A stretch of 64,000 nucleotides of DNA from Solen grandis (Eukaryota > Mollusca > Bivalvia > Adapedonta > Solenidae), in the NCBI GenBank assembly GCA_021229015.1, contig CM037792.1:3097933-3161932 (forward strand), read 5' to 3'. Both the position numbers and the translations under genes were made by a program. Positions 61,768-64,000 of this stretch are shown here, in pieces. The number at the start of each line of letters is the position of its first letter. Position 1 is the first letter of the stretch. The notes beneath the pieces are model-generated. The model searched no databases. It was not told the origin of the DNA and saw nothing but the letters and a program-made list of their open reading frames with translations.

Positions 61768-61925
61768 TTAACCCTTTACTTCATGAATATTCATATTCAT
61801 GTACAAATTTATGAGTTGATGAATTCTGATTTTAACTTAACTTTAAAAAGTTTAATGGAACAGTGATTTTTTCTTGTCATGCAGACTGTGTAAAATCTGA
61901 GACCCTGATCAGAATGTTCCTTTAG
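61768..61925 (+). mobile_element. Second TTAA MITE family, partial copy
   Basis: It starts TTAACCCTTTACTTCATGAA at 61768. The first 37 bp match, inverted, the right end of the copy at 13216-13427. A GATCAG block lies at about 61905. No right-hand terminus was found, so the copy is incomplete or decayed. Confidence 0.5.
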
Positions 61926-62690
61926 GAAATATTGAATATTTGTCCATTATTAAAAGCGAAATAATCAATCATGCTGAGCATATCTGTTTTTCTGGATATA
62001 TAAAATACATAGATATATAAAATTATGTACATACATGTTACTTGTTAATTAACTGGCAGTGGTGGATACTGGAGGTTTTGGCAAATGACATGTTAGGTAA
62101 TATGGATTTATATAGGACAAAGAATGGTTTTAAAGCATTAAAGGTAAGCTTAAGTTTGATTGTATGTAAAAGCAGTTATTAAACTTATTGTTCAATTAAT
62201 CATCTGAGTCAGAGTGACAACTACTGAACATAACTAGTGTATTTACTGTGTAATTATTCATATTACATATATTTCACTTTAATTGATGGCATTAATTCGT
62301 ATTATTTACTATTTTATGTGATAATAAATGATCACAATCAAAATAATAAAAGAATAAAAAAAAATATTTGTAACCCATTTCACAACCATATAATTATGTT
62401 ATTTACTTTAAAAAAAAAAATTTAATCCTTAAAACGATTTATTTACCATAACCACCACAAACTAAAGTGAGATAGTATGTAGCTATGTAGTATAAACTTG
62501 TGTGACCTCATGAAAACCTGTATGTAAAGTTCACATATGCCAGTGCATTACAAACTATGAGACTGGTGGCTAAATCACATATATGAAATTGAAAAAGAAA
62601 AAGAATGAAAAAAGTAGAATGAACAGGTAAGTCGCAAGTACACAGTGTACCAATAATCCATGCTGTGTGTACTGTGTCACCTTTGTCGTT
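61926..62690 (+). other. Intron stretch, no feature recognised
   Basis: AT-rich intron with A runs. Nothing identifiable. Confidence 0.4.
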
Positions 62691-63400
62691 ACACATTCGC
62701 CTGCATGTATATACATACGGTCAAATACCGTAACGGACTGGTGCACATGTATATATATTGACAGCTACATCTTTAAATTGTTCCCGATTACTATTTCACC
62801 GATTACTATTCGCTCAGTGTTCTGCATCTGACAGATCTATACAGAATCGTCGGTTTGTTTACTCACTTGACGCTGTGTGTATGTTTACGATATACAATAC
62901 TAATTTAGACGATACTCACTTAATTTTGCAGAAGAGCGACTGGTTTTCGCCAAGTGTTTCATTAAGTAATGAACATCTTGGTTTCTCACTGCTAGAATCA
63001 AATCCTGGTCTTTACCCATCATATAATCCAATCAACTTTTTCCCGACGAAATGTCAACACAGAGCGCACCTTTTCACACACGACCTTTACAACGGTTTAT
63101 TAATTTGCGAACACACATGTACATATTCCAATCTGGCGAATGAAAAAGTAAGTAATCAGATAAAGAACACGCCGTCATTTAAATGAACGAGGAACCGGCG
63201 ACGGAAGAAATAATCCAAAAGAAAACACATTACGCTCACTTTCATTTATACACACCAGTGTATAATATATAGAAATCACGAATTCCGTGCACCTGTTCAG
63301 ACGATTACAAACTATCTGTAGTTTTGTCTCTCTTGCGCTTGCGTGTAAAAGAGCCAATCGCGGGACAGGTAAGACAGCGCGGGCTGATTAAAGTTATACT
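62690..63400 (+). promoter_or_regulatory. CpG-richer patch: possible alternative promoter or first exon
   Basis: This patch is less AT-rich and has clearly more CpG than the intron around it. A 142-codon open frame crosses 62758-63186 but begins without ATG and shows no domain I recognise. A canonical splice donor, GGGACAG|GTAAGA, is at 63368/63369 on the plus strand, and another donor-like AAAAA|GTAAGT is at 63147/63148. Together these could mark a non-coding first exon and internal promoter of the STOX gene, or of another gene on either strand. Without transcripts this remains a guess. Confidence 0.3.
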
Positions 63401-64000
63401 TATCTAACTCCCTACTTTCACAATCTAAACATCCTCAGATATCACAAAAGCCTAATTCACATAGTCATGTTTATTTACATGCCTTTGAATGCCTGCAGTT
63501 TTGATTGATCTAATTAGTGTCTCTAAATTGATATATCTAAATATATATTTTAATTAGATCTAATCAGGGTCTCTATATATCAGGAGGTATTCTAATATTA
63601 TAAAGGTCCTGAATATATACAGTATTGAGAGACCATGATCTAATTAAGATCAGGAGCCTGATTAAGACCCATTAATAGAAACGGGACCACAGCGCCCATC
63701 TATTAACGTCTTTAACAAACAAAAAACAACTCATATTAAAAACGTAATTACTGACGGACATTGATGGTCACCAATGATATAATTGATATCAACATAAATC
63801 TATATAAATTGTATTAAGTTACAGAGGTCAAAAAATCTGTTCAGTACCAGACAAAAAGAATGTATAAACTCAGTAGTACGTACGGTTTACAGAGAGACAA
63901 AAACACAGAGGTATCGGTTAACTGGTTGTATGTATATATTCCGTTCGATATGTCTTAATTGCATTTCTTGATAAAAAGAAAATACAATTGCCCAATTGAT
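63401..64000 (+). other. Right edge of the window, no gene recognised
   Basis: AT-rich sequence. GATCTAATTA and GGTCTCTATATA-type motifs recur in both orientations between about 63508 and 63670 and may be a small decayed foldback element. No exon is recognised. Confidence 0.35.

Larger units (their letters stand above)
42570..64000 (+). other. STOX intron 2 (partial, at least 21.4 kb)
   Basis: It begins GTAACT at 42570. I looked on the plus strand for an exon beginning with the family's GYFIVTP-like block in phase 1 and did not find one, so the intron probably continues past the right edge, or the third exon is in the 100-N gap, which is too small for the large exon expected. Repeats inside are listed separately. 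Confidence 0.6.

Noticed and set aside
62758..63186. 142-codon plus-strand frame as a stand-alone gene
   Set aside because: It opens without ATG and shows no recognisable domain. Kept only as part of a possible first-exon region.

Overview
This is a 64 kb piece of AT-rich, intron-dominated animal nuclear DNA. The tRNA-derived SINEs, the abundant TTAA-flanked miniature elements and the mobile elements with ~150-170 bp tandem cores suggest a mollusc, most likely a bivalve. That taxonomic call is inference. There are no bacterial operons, CRISPR arrays or viral genes, and one 100-N assembly gap.

Only three protein-coding exons can be supported. On the minus strand, 1546-1740 is the first coding exon of an MZB1/pERp1-like ER co-chaperone: a signal peptide, then the family's CDAC motif, then a clean phase-0 splice donor. 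The rest of that gene lies to the left and no further exon was found in the window. On the plus strand, 9010-9451 and 42339-42569 are the first two coding exons of a storkhead-box (STOX) transcription factor. Both end in phase 1 and join in frame across a 32,887-bp intron. Exon 1 carries an N-terminal block that aligns with the vertebrate STOX1 N-terminus. Exon 2 carries the storkhead winged helix. The large third exon expected from vertebrate STOX1 was not found, so it should lie beyond base 64000. The two genes are divergent, with start codons 7.3 kb apart.

Layout: 1-1545 MZB1-like intron; 1741-9009 intergenic, holding a 2.8-kb TIR element with a perfect 6-bp target-site duplication, a nested element full of CATCGGG-type motifs, a 14-copy 45-bp minisatellite and a SINE; 9010-9451 STOX exon 1; 9452-42338 STOX intron 1, packed with repeats; 42339-42569 STOX exon 2; 42570-64000 the start of STOX intron 2, again repeat-rich, with a CpG-richer patch near 62.7-63.4 kb that could be an alternative promoter or first exon.

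The most interesting non-genic pattern is a shared architecture in several tandem-repeat elements (24.8, 33.5, 39.2, 51.4 and 53.6 kb, with related but incomplete copies at 43.4 and 58.9 kb). Each has a T-rich end followed by a short subterminal inverted repeat, a core of ~147-170-bp tandem units, then the matching subterminal repeat, a hairpin and a short fixed tail. This resembles Helentron-associated non-autonomous elements (HINEs). Unrelated cores sit inside the same kind of end. A second pattern is a piggyBac-like MITE family (seven clear copies) with TTAA target sites and a central hairpin, for which two subfamily-defining rearrangements can be read directly.
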